From positions 2,770,001 through 2,834,000 of the forward strand of contig CP126123.1 in assembly GCA_030123605.1 (NCBI GenBank): DNA of 64,000 bases. The letters run 5' to 3'. The translations under genes and the position numbers were made by a program. Positions 35,492 to 44,785 of the stretch are shown here, in pieces (within the stretch, counting starts at the first letter, position 1; each line of letters begins with the position of its first letter). This DNA is from Nitrospira sp. (GTDB taxonomy: Bacteria > Nitrospirota > Nitrospiria > Nitrospirales > Nitrospiraceae). Under the pieces are notes generated by a model. That model did no database searches. It was not told where the DNA came from and worked only from the letters and a program-made list of their open reading frames with translations.

Positions 35492-36070
35492 ACTCCATGT
35501 CAGGATGAGGCGAGCTGACATATCGAGCATATCGATTGTGCGTGTCGGACGCAGGAGATCGAATCGATACGTTCGGCTATCTCCCCAGATACTCTTCATC
35601 AGGCCATAGTCCGCTTCATCTGAAGGGCAATCGATTCTCGATTCCAGATATTCGGCGGGCGCTAATTGGGATCAACGGAACCAACCAGAGGTTGCAGTCT
35701 GTTATCGGTCCATCACCACTGCCTTCCGGAACCGTTCGACACCTCCACCCCACCTACGACCCTCGTCACATCGCACTAGTATTGTCGCCCGGGTGAGATG
35801 AGCCCCCGGTTCTACTCCACCAAATACGTACAAATGGCCCTATCATTATAGGGCCAAATTACCTTGCCAAATATCAATCAACCCTAACGACCTTGTGCGG
35901 CTTAGTGGTATGATTTGAACCCTGCGTCGTTCTTATTACGTAATGAGTGCGCTCTCGATGACGGACGGACAACCGACTCCAGTGGTCTGCTCAGCGCATT
36001 CGACCGCTCGCCTCAGAAGAGCTTCATGCTGATGGCCCAGTGCGTTCGTCCTATAGAAATGGGGTAGTGT
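35492..36070. other. Intergenic region after tRNA-Leu
   Basis: 579 nt with no supported gene. It contains a perfect 9-bp hairpin (35835-35856) and a perfect palindrome ATTACGTAAT (35935-35944) about 130 nt before the kinase gene. A short open frame at 35536-35796 has no ribosome site and no recognisable content. GC content drops between 35815 and 35900. Confidence 0.55.
35835..35856. terminator. Perfect 9-bp hairpin, possible terminator or attenuator
   Basis: TGGCCCTAT-CATT-ATAGGGCCA is a perfect stem-loop in an AT-rich stretch, with AAATT following and CAAA before it. It lacks a true T-run on either strand, so termination is possible but unproven. Confidence 0.4.
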
Positions 36071-37681
36071 GTGAGCTCGGTCGGATTGACGGATGCGTTC
36101 CCCCCCGCCGAAGAAGCCACTGCCATCGAAGCTCTTGTCCGGGCTCTTTCCGATCACACCTCCATCGGTATCTTTCTGGCGGACCCTCAGGGCCGCACCT
36201 TGTATCTCAACGAACAGTTGCGCCGCATGGCAGGCCTTGCCGACTCACAGGCGACAGGACACCACTGGCTCGCTATCCTCTCGCCCGAAGAGCGCGATCC
36301 CATTCGTGCCGAATGGTCTCAGGCTGCGACCGAGGGTCGAAGGTTTTCTCGCGAGCTTCACTTCAGACAAGCCGACGGATCGACATGCCGGGTTAAAGCG
36401 GAAGCCTTTCCGTTACGTACCGAACCAGGAGCTTCGACCGGATACGTGGGAGTGGTCCGCGAAGTCACCCCGCTCCAACCGGCGTTGGAGGCCCTGCAGG
36501 CGAGCGAGGAACGGTACCGCGCCCTGATTCAGTTGTCGCCCCATGGGATCCTTACTCACTCTGCCGGCACAATCCTCTTCATCAACGACGCAGGCATCCG
36601 ACTGTTCGGAATCACCGCAGTACAGGGTATCGCAGGCCGATCGCTGTCGGAGTTCTTCCCGAAAGAGTTCTTCGAGGATCAGCCTTCGCCGGCCCTCCCG
36701 ACAACACTGAAACCTGCGACGCCGATCGAGCGACGTTTTACACGACCCGACGGGACCATCATCGACGTGGAGTTGGTCGCAGCCCCTATCAACTTCGACG
36801 GGCAACCGGCCGTCCAGGTGATGGTCACCGACATCACGGCACAAAAAGAAACCGCCGTTCGATTACACCACGCCAAAAAAATGGAAGCCGTTGCAACACT
36901 GGCGGGCGGCATCGCTCATGAATTGAACAATTGCCTGACAGCTATCCTGGGATTCTCGGACCTCGCTCTCCCCTCATTGGTACCGGACAGCCGTGTCCAT
37001 GGACATATCCAGCAAGTCATCCTCGCATCGAAGCGGGCCAGAGATCTTGTCATGCAAATGCTCGTGTTCGGTCGCCAGGCGGAAAGCACCAAGCAACCGA
37101 TTTCCCTGGATATCCTCCTGAAAGAAACTCTTCGGATCCTGAAGGGAAGGTTGCCGGATACCATCAGCGTCCGCGAATGGATCCATGGCGCGACCATGCC
37201 CGTGCTTGCCGATCCGACCCAGATCCATCACGTGTGCGCCAGTCTGCTGGCTCACTGCGAACAAGCCATGACTACGAGTGGCGGAATCCTGGAAGTGCGC
37301 CTCGACAATATCCGTCTGAGCACCGCAGGGAGCGGCCACGCCCTCCCGCTCGCCCCTGGGCAATATGTGCGCCTCACGGTCTCGGATACCGGCGAAGGCA
37401 TGGGCCCCGACAGGCAAGCCCGGCTGTTCGATCCGTTCTTCACCGCCACCGCAGCGGAACATGGAGCCGGAACGGGGCTGGCCGGTGTGCAGAGCATCGT
37501 GAGTGAACATGGAGGCACCCTCCACGCAACCAGTACGGTCGGTCAGGGAACCATCATAGAAGTCTACCTGCCCGCGATGCTCCACCCCAATTCGGTGATC
37601 GTCACCGAGTCGAGCCAGGAAGGACCGGCCGGCCCTGCGGGACTGAAGGAATCCCTTGCCGAGTTAGACAAGGAACGGTAA
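36071..37681 (+). CDS. PAS-PAS histidine kinase with altered N-box
   Basis: A 536-residue cytoplasmic sensor with a GTG start. There are two PAS domains (about 22-135 and 145-260) and no membrane span. The dimerisation domain keeps the phosphorylated His283 (GIAHELNN). The ATPase domain keeps G1 (DTGEGMG), but the N-box is SLLAHCEQAM: the Asn that holds Mg-ATP is His395, and the preceding Asn is also gone. G2 is GTGLAG. ATP use may therefore be weak or lost. A single-domain receiver follows after 117 nt and is the natural partner. The Ser/Glu-rich tail (about 510-536) has no known role. Confidence 0.87.
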   Translation: MSSVGLTDAFPPAEEATAIEALVRALSDHTSIGIFLADPQGRTLYLNEQLRRMAGLADSQATGHHWLAILSPEERDPIRAEWSQAATEGRRFSRELHFRQADGSTCRVKAEAFPLRTEPGASTGYVGVVREVTPLQPALEALQASEERYRALIQLSPHGILTHSAGTILFINDAGIRLFGITAVQGIAGRSLSEFFPKEFFEDQPSPALPTTLKPATPIERRFTRPDGTIIDVELVAAPINFDGQPAVQVMVTDITAQKETAVRLHHAKKMEAVATLAGGIAHELNNCLTAILGFSDLALPSLVPDSRVHGHIQQVILASKRARDLVMQMLVFGRQAESTKQPISLDILLKETLRILKGRLPDTISVREWIHGATMPVLADPTQIHHVCASLLAHCEQAMTTSGGILEVRLDNIRLSTAGSGHALPLAPGQYVRLTVSDTGEGMGPDRQARLFDPFFTATAAEHGAGTGLAGVQSIVSEHGGTLHATSTVGQGTIIEVYLPAMLHPNSVIVTESSQEGPAGPAGLKESLAELDKER

Positions 37682-37798
37682 ATTCATAGCAGCGGTGCAA
37701 CGGCATCACCTGCATCGGAGAACTCACATCGGTCGTTTCATCGATACGACACCCCATCAGCCTGAATTTCAGCCAACAGGACTCTTACGAGGAACCAT

Positions 37799-38170
37799 AT
37801 GCCATCGGTGTTGATCGTGGATGATGAAGAAGCCATCCGTCGGCTCATTCGTGAAACCCTTGAACAGGCTGGCTATCACGTCCACGAGGCGTCCGACGGC
37901 AAGGAGGGATTGGCTCGTTACCGCCAATCACCGGCGGATCTGGTCATCATGGATATTCTCATGCCGGACCAGGACGGGCTCGAGAGTATCCTCACGCTCC
38001 GTCGGGAATTTCCGAAGGCCAGGATCGTGGCTATCACGGGTGGAAGCGACATGATCGGCATCCTCAATTTCCTGGACGTGGCCCGCATGCTTGGGGCTCG
38101 CCGCACCCTCCAGAAACCCTTCGAGATGAAACAACTCCTGGATGCCGTCCAAGCCGAGATTACCGGCTGA
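37799..38170 (+). CDS. Single-domain response regulator
   Basis: A 123-residue CheY-like receiver with Asp8 and Asp9 (VLIVDDEE), phospho-acceptor Asp52 (VIMDILMP), a Thr in VAITGG and Lys in LQKPFE. There is no output domain, so it must act through protein contacts or phosphorelay. The nearest kinase gene, immediately upstream, is the likely donor, although its N-box is abnormal. GAGGAACC lies about 5 nt before the ATG. Confidence 0.93.
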   Translation: MPSVLIVDDEEAIRRLIRETLEQAGYHVHEASDGKEGLARYRQSPADLVIMDILMPDQDGLESILTLRREFPKARIVAITGGSDMIGILNFLDVARMLGARRTLQKPFEMKQLLDAVQAEITG

Positions 38171-38289
38171 CCGGCACCTCCTCTTCTCAGCTCCCTCATT
38201 CATCCTGAGCGCCACGTTGACTTCCGGCCGACCGATCCGCACACTAGCGCCCGCATCGTGCTCCCTTTCACTGGAACGATTTGATCATC

Positions 38290-38715
38290 ATGACGTGGTG
38301 GACTCCGCACGTACACGCGCTGCTGGGCGGAATCGTTGTCGCCATCGGGGCATTCGTGATGTGGGAGCAGGCTGATCCGATCTGGACGGTGGTCTTCGCC
38401 GTAGCGGCAATGGCGTTTCTCTGGTGGAAGGGAAGGACCATCGGAGCCGTCTGGGCCTGGGCTACCTTGGGGCTCGGTATTGAAAGCATGGCTTGGCCGA
38501 TCGCGACAATGGTTCAGATACGGTCGGGAGGGGACCAGCCGACCGAGGAACAGATGGGCACAATTCTGAACGCTGTACTCTTCGGTCTCTTCTCATCGGT
38601 CTTCTGGGTGACATTCGCCTTCGGACTCTTCAAGCGCCTGCGGGAAGGGGAAGCGCCGCCGCTCGGAAGAGAGCCTGCGTCCGTCCGGCCCAAAAAGAAA
38701 CGGACCGGTGCCTGA
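38290..38715 (+). CDS. Small integral membrane protein of unknown function
   Basis: A 141-residue protein with about four hydrophobic helices (near 9-25, 30-47, 50-70 and 90-115) and a basic tail ending KKKRTGA, so the C-terminus is probably cytoplasmic. Trp-rich (WWTPHVHALLGG, FLWWKGRTIG). No family recognised. TTG at 38281 is an alternative start. It is convergent with the priA-like gene, whose 3' end is 6 nt away. Confidence 0.65.
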   Translation: MTWWTPHVHALLGGIVVAIGAFVMWEQADPIWTVVFAVAAMAFLWWKGRTIGAVWAWATLGLGIESMAWPIATMVQIRSGGDQPTEEQMGTILNAVLFGLFSSVFWVTFAFGLFKRLREGEAPPLGREPASVRPKKKRTGA

Positions 38716-38721
38716 ATCACC

Positions 38722-41025
38722 TCAGGTCATGGAAACGGGATCGACATCGATATCGAGCCGAAGCCCCCCTGGTCGCGCTTCCCTTGTAAGAACCTCACAC
38801 GTCCGTACGGCTATCTGGCTTCCCGCCTCGACTGAGATCGACTTGACCAGAATTTGCTGGCAATACCGGCCCCTGGCGAAGGCATGAGGCGCAGGAGACG
38901 GCCCAAGGATGATGATCTTCCCTTCATGACGAGCAACCTCTGCCCGTAACAACGTCGCCCAGCGATCAGCGGCCCAGGCCACAGCCGGTTCGATCGTCCC
39001 AGACACGTCGAGCCGGATGAGATGCGTAGAGGGCGGGTATTGCAACATCTCCCGAAACGACAGTTCTTGATCAAAAAACACCGACTCATCACCGCGGGCA
39101 AGGGCCACCATCGCAGGATGGTCCGTGAAGCGAGTCTGCACCAGAACCGATCCTCCGGCATGAACGGGCTTGGCCAACTCAACCGCATCGACCAGGCCAT
39201 GGTATGTCCGTTCCGCCGAGCGAAAGTCCGGGATATGCAACCCGGCATCCGCATCCGGCACCGCGACGAACGAGGCCTGTCGCGGAAGGCCCAATCGGAA
39301 CAACATCTGTGTTCCAATCACGATATCGATCTCGCCGGCGGCAAGCAAATGCAGGAAGGCTTGTGCATCGGCCGAGCGGCGGATCGTCTCGCCGTCCGCA
39401 CGACCGATGCGCGCCTGAGGGAACATTCGTCTGACAGATTCCTCGATCCGTTCCGTGCCGGCCCCGACCGGCTCCAGCTTGAGAGAGTGGCACTGCAGAC
39501 AATGATCCGGCACGGGTTTCACCCGTCCACAGTAATGGCAGCGCATATGATTGTGATGTTTGTAAAACGTCACTGCGACGCTGCATGCATCACATTGCGG
39601 CATGGCTCCACAATCCCGGCAATGCAGGACACTCGCAAACCCTTTGCGATTCAGATACAGGATGGTCAGGGCCTTCTGCCGTAGGGCTTCTCGAATACCG
39701 TCACACAAGGGAAGCGACAATACCATTCCGGACGACTGTCCATTTGACTGCCCCTTCAGGTCGATGACCTGGACGTTCGGACAAGCTGCCGGATCTCGAT
39801 AGACACAAGCGGTCATCTGGCCTTGCCGGACCGCCGACCAACTTTCAAGAGACGGATGGTTCGAAGCCAGCACGAGCAGTGCTTGGTCGCAGACAGCACG
39901 CCGCCGTGCCACCTCTCGCGCATGGTACCGGGGCACCTGCTCCTCCTTGAGCGAGAGGTCGTCCTCTCCTTCCACCCACACCAATCCGAGGCCTTCAATA
40001 GGGGCGAAGATTGCCATGCGGGTTCCGATGAGGATCGTCGCCGAACGATCCTGCACCGCCCGCCACACGGTCGCGCGTTCCTTGGCCGATAAACCGCTAT
40101 GCAAGAGATGAGGATATTCTCCCGCTGCCGTCAGGGCACCGGCCAACCGACTCGCATTCTCGACATCGCCCGTGATGACCACTACCGAGCGCCCACGACG
40201 ACTCGTCTCTCGGACGGCCTGCATAAGACACCAGACCCTCGTGTCACGAACCCCCTGGACCAACAAGGGAACAAAGGTGTCTCGCGACAAGGCTTCCTTC
40301 ATGGTAGCCGGCCAAGAAGCCGCTTCGATCGGAGGCGGGACGTCGAACGCCAACCCTGCAGAAGGAGCCTGCCCCTTACGGTTAGTCGCGTTCTTCTTGG
40401 GGCGAGAGACGAGATGTGGAACGACGTCCTCCCGACGAAGGACCAATCCTTTACGAATCAGCGCACGCAACGCTGGGATCACAGAAGACTTGTCGCCACG
40501 TTCAAGGGTGGCTGCCGAGATGCCCTTGGGACGACGAGAGAGCCGTTTCAGTACCTGCGCCTCAACCTCTCCCACTTCCCCGACGGAAGAGCGATAAGCC
40601 AAACCCTGCTCCGTCAGCAGGTACCGTGGTTGAACCCGGGCGGCCTGATGAGTAGAGGGTAAGATAAGTTTGATACATTGCCCCCATGGTGCAGCATAGC
40701 GCTCTGCTACCCAGCGGCTCAGATCCAGTTGCGTAGGAGTCAACTGGTGTCTCTGCGACGCCTCAGCCAGCGAGCGGATCGCTTTCAATCCTCGGTCCGG
40801 CGCGCCCTGTGGAAGTCGGGCATGCACCGAAATAACCAATCCCTGAAGGTCTCGGGAACCGAATGGAACGATCACCGGCTGTCCGATGACCACCTTGCCC
40901 TTCAGATCCGCAGGGATCTCATAGGTGAAGGGGTGATGGAGCCTGCGAGGCAAGATCACATCGGCATAGGCAGGAGCGGCAGCGGCAGAAACCGGCTGGC
41001 CCACAGACGAACGCTGGTCGGACAT
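38722..41025 (-). CDS. priA: PriA-like primosomal protein with degenerate helicase motifs
   Basis: A 767-residue protein collinear with replication-restart helicase PriA. The 3' DNA-binding domain (DVILPRRLHHPFTYEIP) and the eight-Cys zinc region (CRDC, CDAC, CHYC, CLQC) are intact, as are GAGTERIEESV and DADAGLHIPDFRSAERT. However, Walker A, normally GVTGSGKTEVY, reads GVRDTRVW (from residue 258). The DEEH box reads EGEDD, GSATPSLES reads ASNHPSLES, and the arginine-finger motif QVAGRAGR reads DAVELAKP. ATP hydrolysis should be lost, leaving a DNA- and protein-binding primosome factor. Helicase-dead PriA forms are known in Actinobacteria. The frame has no breaks, so this is not simple decay. 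Confidence 0.88.
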   Translation of the reverse strand: MSDQRSSVGQPVSAAAAPAYADVILPRRLHHPFTYEIPADLKGKVVIGQPVIVPFGSRDLQGLVISVHARLPQGAPDRGLKAIRSLAEASQRHQLTPTQLDLSRWVAERYAAPWGQCIKLILPSTHQAARVQPRYLLTEQGLAYRSSVGEVGEVEAQVLKRLSRRPKGISAATLERGDKSSVIPALRALIRKGLVLRREDVVPHLVSRPKKNATNRKGQAPSAGLAFDVPPPIEAASWPATMKEALSRDTFVPLLVQGVRDTRVWCLMQAVRETSRRGRSVVVITGDVENASRLAGALTAAGEYPHLLHSGLSAKERATVWRAVQDRSATILIGTRMAIFAPIEGLGLVWVEGEDDLSLKEEQVPRYHAREVARRRAVCDQALLVLASNHPSLESWSAVRQGQMTACVYRDPAACPNVQVIDLKGQSNGQSSGMVLSLPLCDGIREALRQKALTILYLNRKGFASVLHCRDCGAMPQCDACSVAVTFYKHHNHMRCHYCGRVKPVPDHCLQCHSLKLEPVGAGTERIEESVRRMFPQARIGRADGETIRRSADAQAFLHLLAAGEIDIVIGTQMLFRLGLPRQASFVAVPDADAGLHIPDFRSAERTYHGLVDAVELAKPVHAGGSVLVQTRFTDHPAMVALARGDESVFFDQELSFREMLQYPPSTHLIRLDVSGTIEPAVAWAADRWATLLRAEVARHEGKIIILGPSPAPHAFARGRYCQQILVKSISVEAGSQIAVRTCEVLTREARPGGLRLDIDVDPVSMT

Positions 41026-41151
41026 GAGCCATTCTAGCAACAGCGGGTCGAGGCAACAACGACGGATAGGCAGAGGGGCTTTTCAGAACAGGCTGTAGGA
41101 GAAGTAGTAGCTGTGACAGGAAAAGGAACGTGGTAAAGGAGCGGAAACAAC

Positions 41152-41187
41152 CGGCGGTCGACTTCCTCCACAGGAAGTCGACCGCCG
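41152..41187 (-). terminator. Perfect 16-bp stem-loop downstream of the OmpA gene
   Basis: The 16-nt arms at 41152-41167 and 41172-41187 are perfect inverted repeats (CGGCGGTCGACTTCCT on the plus strand) around a 4-nt loop. It lies 7 nt past the stop of the minus-strand OmpA gene. Only a broken T-run follows on that strand, so termination may need a factor. Confidence 0.6.
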
Positions 41188-41194
41188 TTCTTGA

Positions 41195-42760
41195 TTACGA
41201 TCCGGGCGGAACCGAAGCCGGATCCCCTCCGGCAGGCACAGAAGGTACCGACATATCGCCAGGAGGAGCAGCCTGATCGGTCACCGCACCCGAAGGTGTC
41301 GATCCTGTCGGGGTTATCGGAACCGACGGGACCGCTGTCGCATCGGCTGGCGCCATGCCCATCTGGCTATAGGTCGACTGATCCGGATTCGATCGGCTCT
41401 CGCTCACCATCTCCTTCACCGGTTGTGCCTGTAGCTTGTCTTCCGGTGAATACATCACGACCTCAATCCGGCGATTTTTCTTGCGGCCCTCGTCGGTCGC
41501 ATTGCTGGCTACAGGACGACTCGACCCATAGCCCACAGCGGACAGTTGTGCCGAATCCATTCCGCCCTGTTCGATCAGGTACCGCACGATTCCTGCCGCA
41601 CGAGCCTTGGACAATTCCCAATTCGTGGGAAAGTGTCCCTTGAGCGACGGGCCGATTTCCATATTATCGGAGTGACCTTCCACACGCACCAGCTGATGAA
41701 CGGCGGCGCTCTTCAAATACTCCGTCAGCTGCCCGAGAATCGGAAGGCCGGCCGGCTTCACCTTCACTTCTCCTGATTCATATTCCAGCTGATCCAGCAG
41801 ATCATCGAGGTTGATCTTGCCGACACGACCTCGTTCGAACCGCGCTTGGCTCATGGCACGGGACTCCCTCGGCGAGGGTGATGCGACCTCTACCCTCCCG
41901 GCCGGCACCGGCTGTGCCGTGGCTCTATCATGAAGCTCGACATCCTCACTCTCGGGTTGCATCGCCTCGACGGAGGAAGCGCGTTTGGACCGAATGCGAT
42001 CGCCGACCAGGACACGCGCCGTGGCCTTGGAGACCAACCCGGTGGCCGTGTGGAGCTCGGTCGAAAGAACCTTCACCTCGCCGATTTTCCGTTCAGGCAA
42101 TCCGCCCCCCCTACGGAACACCTCAAGATACTCACCTGGACGGAGGCCGTCATCCTGTCCTTTGTCGAGATATACCAGATTCCATTGCGCCACGAGGGAC
42201 ATGTTCTTATCGGACTGCAAATCAACGACCATCCCCTCGATGTCGCTCACCGATGAAGAGCCATCGACAAATTCTTCCGCAGAAGGTGGGGTGAACCGCA
42301 CGACCGGATCGCCGGGCGAGAACGGGGCATAGGATCGGACGACCCTCACACCGACTAACAGCGGATCCACTTGAATGACTTGCACCACCCCCAACCGGTT
42401 GATGATATAGCCCATGTACTGTTTGGTGACGGGGTGAAACACTTTCCGCAATCGGCGATAGACGGTATACAGGTCGCCGACGGCCGCATCGCCGGAATTC
42501 TTCAATTTGAGATAGAGCGTATCGGTCCCGGTCCAGCCGATCATCATTCGGTTGCCGGACATTTGGTTGTCCCCGGTGATCACATTGACGACGCCTTCGC
42601 TCGGCATGTCCTGGCGGATCGATCCAGCGGCATAGGTCAGGGCTGCTTCCCCCAGCCGAACGCTTTGGGCATCTTGAGCATGAACTGGAACGACCTTCAC
42701 GACCCCAAGACAGCAGGACAGGACGATCAAACCGGTGCGCATGGATGACAATGTACTCAT
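41195..42760 (-). CDS. Exported OmpA-family protein
   Basis: A 521-residue protein with a signal peptide (about residues 1-28, ending VHA). The N-terminal two thirds include a beta-rich region with LysM/FlgA-like spacing (GDLYTVYRRLRKVFHPVTKQ, LVYLDKGQDDGLRPGEYLEV), repeated in part. The OmpA-like domain (about 325-445) has GHSDNMEIGPSL, NWELSKARAAGIVRYLIEQG and KKNRRIEVVM and should bind peptidoglycan. The C-terminal 70 residues are Pro/Ser/Thr-rich. The ATG at 42760 is chosen for the signal peptide; the ribosome site is weak. This is the fourth OmpA-domain protein in the window. Confidence 0.83.
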   Translation of the reverse strand: MSTLSSMRTGLIVLSCCLGVVKVVPVHAQDAQSVRLGEAALTYAAGSIRQDMPSEGVVNVITGDNQMSGNRMMIGWTGTDTLYLKLKNSGDAAVGDLYTVYRRLRKVFHPVTKQYMGYIINRLGVVQVIQVDPLLVGVRVVRSYAPFSPGDPVVRFTPPSAEEFVDGSSSVSDIEGMVVDLQSDKNMSLVAQWNLVYLDKGQDDGLRPGEYLEVFRRGGGLPERKIGEVKVLSTELHTATGLVSKATARVLVGDRIRSKRASSVEAMQPESEDVELHDRATAQPVPAGRVEVASPSPRESRAMSQARFERGRVGKINLDDLLDQLEYESGEVKVKPAGLPILGQLTEYLKSAAVHQLVRVEGHSDNMEIGPSLKGHFPTNWELSKARAAGIVRYLIEQGGMDSAQLSAVGYGSSRPVASNATDEGRKKNRRIEVVMYSPEDKLQAQPVKEMVSESRSNPDQSTYSQMGMAPADATAVPSVPITPTGSTPSGAVTDQAAPPGDMSVPSVPAGGDPASVPPGS

Positions 42761-43334
42761 ATTGATCACACCTAGGAAGGTTGCCTGTTGCAACCTTAGC
42801 AAACAGCAAGGGGTTGTCAAGAAGCGCGCCGGCCTCAGTGGGTTTGATTCATGCGCAGACCGGGTGTTATTGTGCCATCTATTCGCCAAGCACGTGCGCC
42901 GCGCAGATGGAATGCGGAAACAAACTCATGGTTTCCAGCAACGTGAGGGATGACGTGGGAGCGGAGAAACGGCGCATCAATACCCAAATGCCTCGCAGAA
43001 CGAAGGTTCGACCGTCGACGCCCATGGCCTCTGAGTGGGACATCGGTGCGGGAGCCCCACCGAATGACTTGAGGACACCGGCTAATAAAATGATGCCGCG
43101 CAGCACCAATGATCGCTCCTCCGTCAACGTTTCTCTACCGCCCAAGAACGACGGTAGCAGCAGGCGATCATAAGCTCCCTACGTCGCTTCTTCTCCCAAC
43201 TCCTGGACAGTATTCACTTTCTAGGACTTTCGGGACGAGAACCCTAGGTCCTTTGTGCGCTTGCTATTAAAAATGGGCAAGGGCTAAGATTCCGACCTCC
43301 TTATAAGCCCTCAAACCTGTTGAGGTTCGAGCCC
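42761..43334. other. Intergenic region upstream of the nuo operon
   Basis: 574 nt without a convincing gene. It must contain the divergent promoters of the OmpA gene and of the nuo operon, but no strong -35/-10 pair stands out. The segment 43214-43254 (CTAGGAC ... GGGACGAGAACCC ... TAGGTCC) can form nested hairpins. A minus-strand open frame at 42879-43145 carries two short similar segments but has no convincing start. Confidence 0.5.
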
Positions 43335-43718
43335 ATGGCCGGTTCCGAGCTCCTCTTAGAGTACCTGAGCCGATACTTTCCCATTCTGGTGTTCGTGTTC
43401 GTCGCCCTGGCGTTCGGCGTGGGCACGCTGCTGATCAGCTATTTCGTGCAGCCCAAATATCCGGAGCCGGAAAAGCTGTCCGCCTATGAGTGTGGATCCG
43501 AGCCGTTTTCCGATGCCCGGATGCCGTTTCCCGTGCGCTACTACATCTTCGCCATGCTCTTCGTGATTTTCGACGTGGAGGTCATCTTTCTCTATCCCTG
43601 GGCCGTCGTATTCAGCAAGATCGGTCTCATCGGTCTCGTGGAAATGTTGATTTTCATCGGTCTCTTCCTCGTCGCCTATGTTTATGCCTGGCGAAAAGGA
43701 GCTTTAGAATGGGATTGA
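43335..43718 (+). CDS. nuoA: NADH-quinone oxidoreductase subunit A
   Basis: A 127-residue membrane subunit with three transmembrane helices. The conserved loop [24 protein letters not shown] is split by TM1 and TM2 ([26 protein letters not shown]), with the acidic residues of the E-channel (DVE). It sits at the junction of the quinone site and the membrane arm. The ATG at 43335 has GAGG about 9 nt upstream; TTG at 43320 is an alternative. The last 10 nt overlap nuoB. Confidence 0.94.
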   Translation: MAGSELLLEYLSRYFPILVFVFVALAFGVGTLLISYFVQPKYPEPEKLSAYECGSEPFSDARMPFPVRYYIFAMLFVIFDVEVIFLYPWAVVFSKIGLIGLVEMLIFIGLFLVAYVYAWRKGALEWD

Positions 43719-44236
43719 TTCAACTGGGGGTCCGAGACAAGGACGGGAGCCCCGACGTCATCACCACGACGGTCGAGAAGGCCGTCAATTGGGCCAGAAA
43801 GGGCTCCTTATGGCCGATGACATTCGGTCTGGCTTGTTGCGCCATTGAAATGATCGCCGCCGTCTCATCCCGTTATGATATGGATCGATACGGAGCCGGC
43901 GTCTTTCGTGCTTCTCCGCGCCAATCCGATCTCATGATTGTGGCCGGTACAGTCTGCCGCCGCATGGCTCCGGTGATTCGGAAGATCTATGACCAGATGC
44001 CGGAGCCCAAATATGTGATCGCCATGGGATCTTGCGCGACGTCGGGCAATATCTACGACAGTTACAGCGTGGTGCAGGGCGTCGATCGATTCGTGCCGGT
44101 CGATATCTATGTTCCCGGTTGCCCGCCGACGCCCGAGGCTCTGTTCGACGGCATTCTGAAACTGCAAGAACGCATTATGCAAAAGCGTGTGTTCCTCGCA
44201 CAACCGAAAGAAGTGAAGGAAGCCCTGAAGGTCTGA
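43709..44236 (+). CDS. nuoB: NADH-quinone oxidoreductase subunit B
   Basis: A 175-residue peripheral subunit that holds cluster N2, the electron donor to quinone. The four ligands are visible: tandem Cys43-Cys44 (GLACCAIEM), Cys in GSCATSGN and Cys in VPGCPPTPE. The start overlaps the end of nuoA by 10 nt with AAAAGGAG upstream. Length and motifs are normal. Confidence 0.96.
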   Translation: MGLIQLGVRDKDGSPDVITTTVEKAVNWARKGSLWPMTFGLACCAIEMIAAVSSRYDMDRYGAGVFRASPRQSDLMIVAGTVCRRMAPVIRKIYDQMPEPKYVIAMGSCATSGNIYDSYSVVQGVDRFVPVDIYVPGCPPTPEALFDGILKLQERIMQKRVFLAQPKEVKEALKV

Positions 44237-44254
44237 CGGGCAGGAACGAGTCCG

Positions 44255-44752
44255 ATGAATCAACCGGCCACCCGTATCGAAGCAACCTTCCCCGGCGCCT
44301 TCGTTAAGGCGACAGAGTGGCGTGGAGACGTAGCCGTCACGGTCAAGCGGGAAGCGTTGCATGACGTGGCGCGGTTTCTGCGGAACGATCCCTCGCTGTT
44401 GTTCGATTACATCGTCCATGTGAGTTCGGTGGACTGGCCCGACGACGAGGAGCGATTTGAAGTCGTGTACGAGGTCTACTCGATGCGGACTCGCCAGCGT
44501 ATCCGCCTGAAAACACGGGTGCCAGAATCGGACTGCATCGTGGATTCCTTGACCGACGTGTGGAAGGGCGCCGACTTCATGGAACGCGAAGTGTACGACA
44601 TGATGGGGATTCGGTTCCGCAACCATCCGGATCTGCGCCGTATATTGATGCCGGACGAGTACGAAGAAGGTTATCCCTTGCGTAAAGATTTCCCACTACG
44701 CGGCAAGGGGTGGCGTGACACGTTCGACTTTTTGGATGAATCTGCCCGTTAG
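44255..44752 (+). CDS. nuoC: NADH-quinone oxidoreductase subunit C
   Basis: A 165-residue 30-kDa-type subunit. The C-terminal signature FMEREVYDMMGIRFRNHPDL followed by RRILMPDEYEEGYPLRKDFP is canonical. It bridges NuoD and NuoI in the Q-module. It is a separate gene here rather than fused to nuoD as in E. coli. Confidence 0.95.
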   Translation: MNQPATRIEATFPGAFVKATEWRGDVAVTVKREALHDVARFLRNDPSLLFDYIVHVSSVDWPDDEERFEVVYEVYSMRTRQRIRLKTRVPESDCIVDSLTDVWKGADFMEREVYDMMGIRFRNHPDLRRILMPDEYEEGYPLRKDFPLRGKGWRDTFDFLDESAR

Positions 44753-44785
44753 GGCGACATTCCTGGAACAGACCGCTGAAGGATC

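Noticed and set aside
35536-35796. 86-codon open frame after tRNA-Leu
   Set aside because: No ribosome site, no family features and located in a region with regulatory-looking hairpins.
38722-41025. PriA motif loss explained by frameshift or assembly error
   Set aside because: The frame is open throughout and homology continues collinearly on both sides of each altered motif, so single-base errors cannot account for it.
42879-43145. Minus-strand open frame of 88 codons with two short similar segments (VLRGI)
   Set aside because: Only a TTG start, no recognised domain, and lies in the regulatory gap upstream of nuo. The repeated segments are too short to support a gene.
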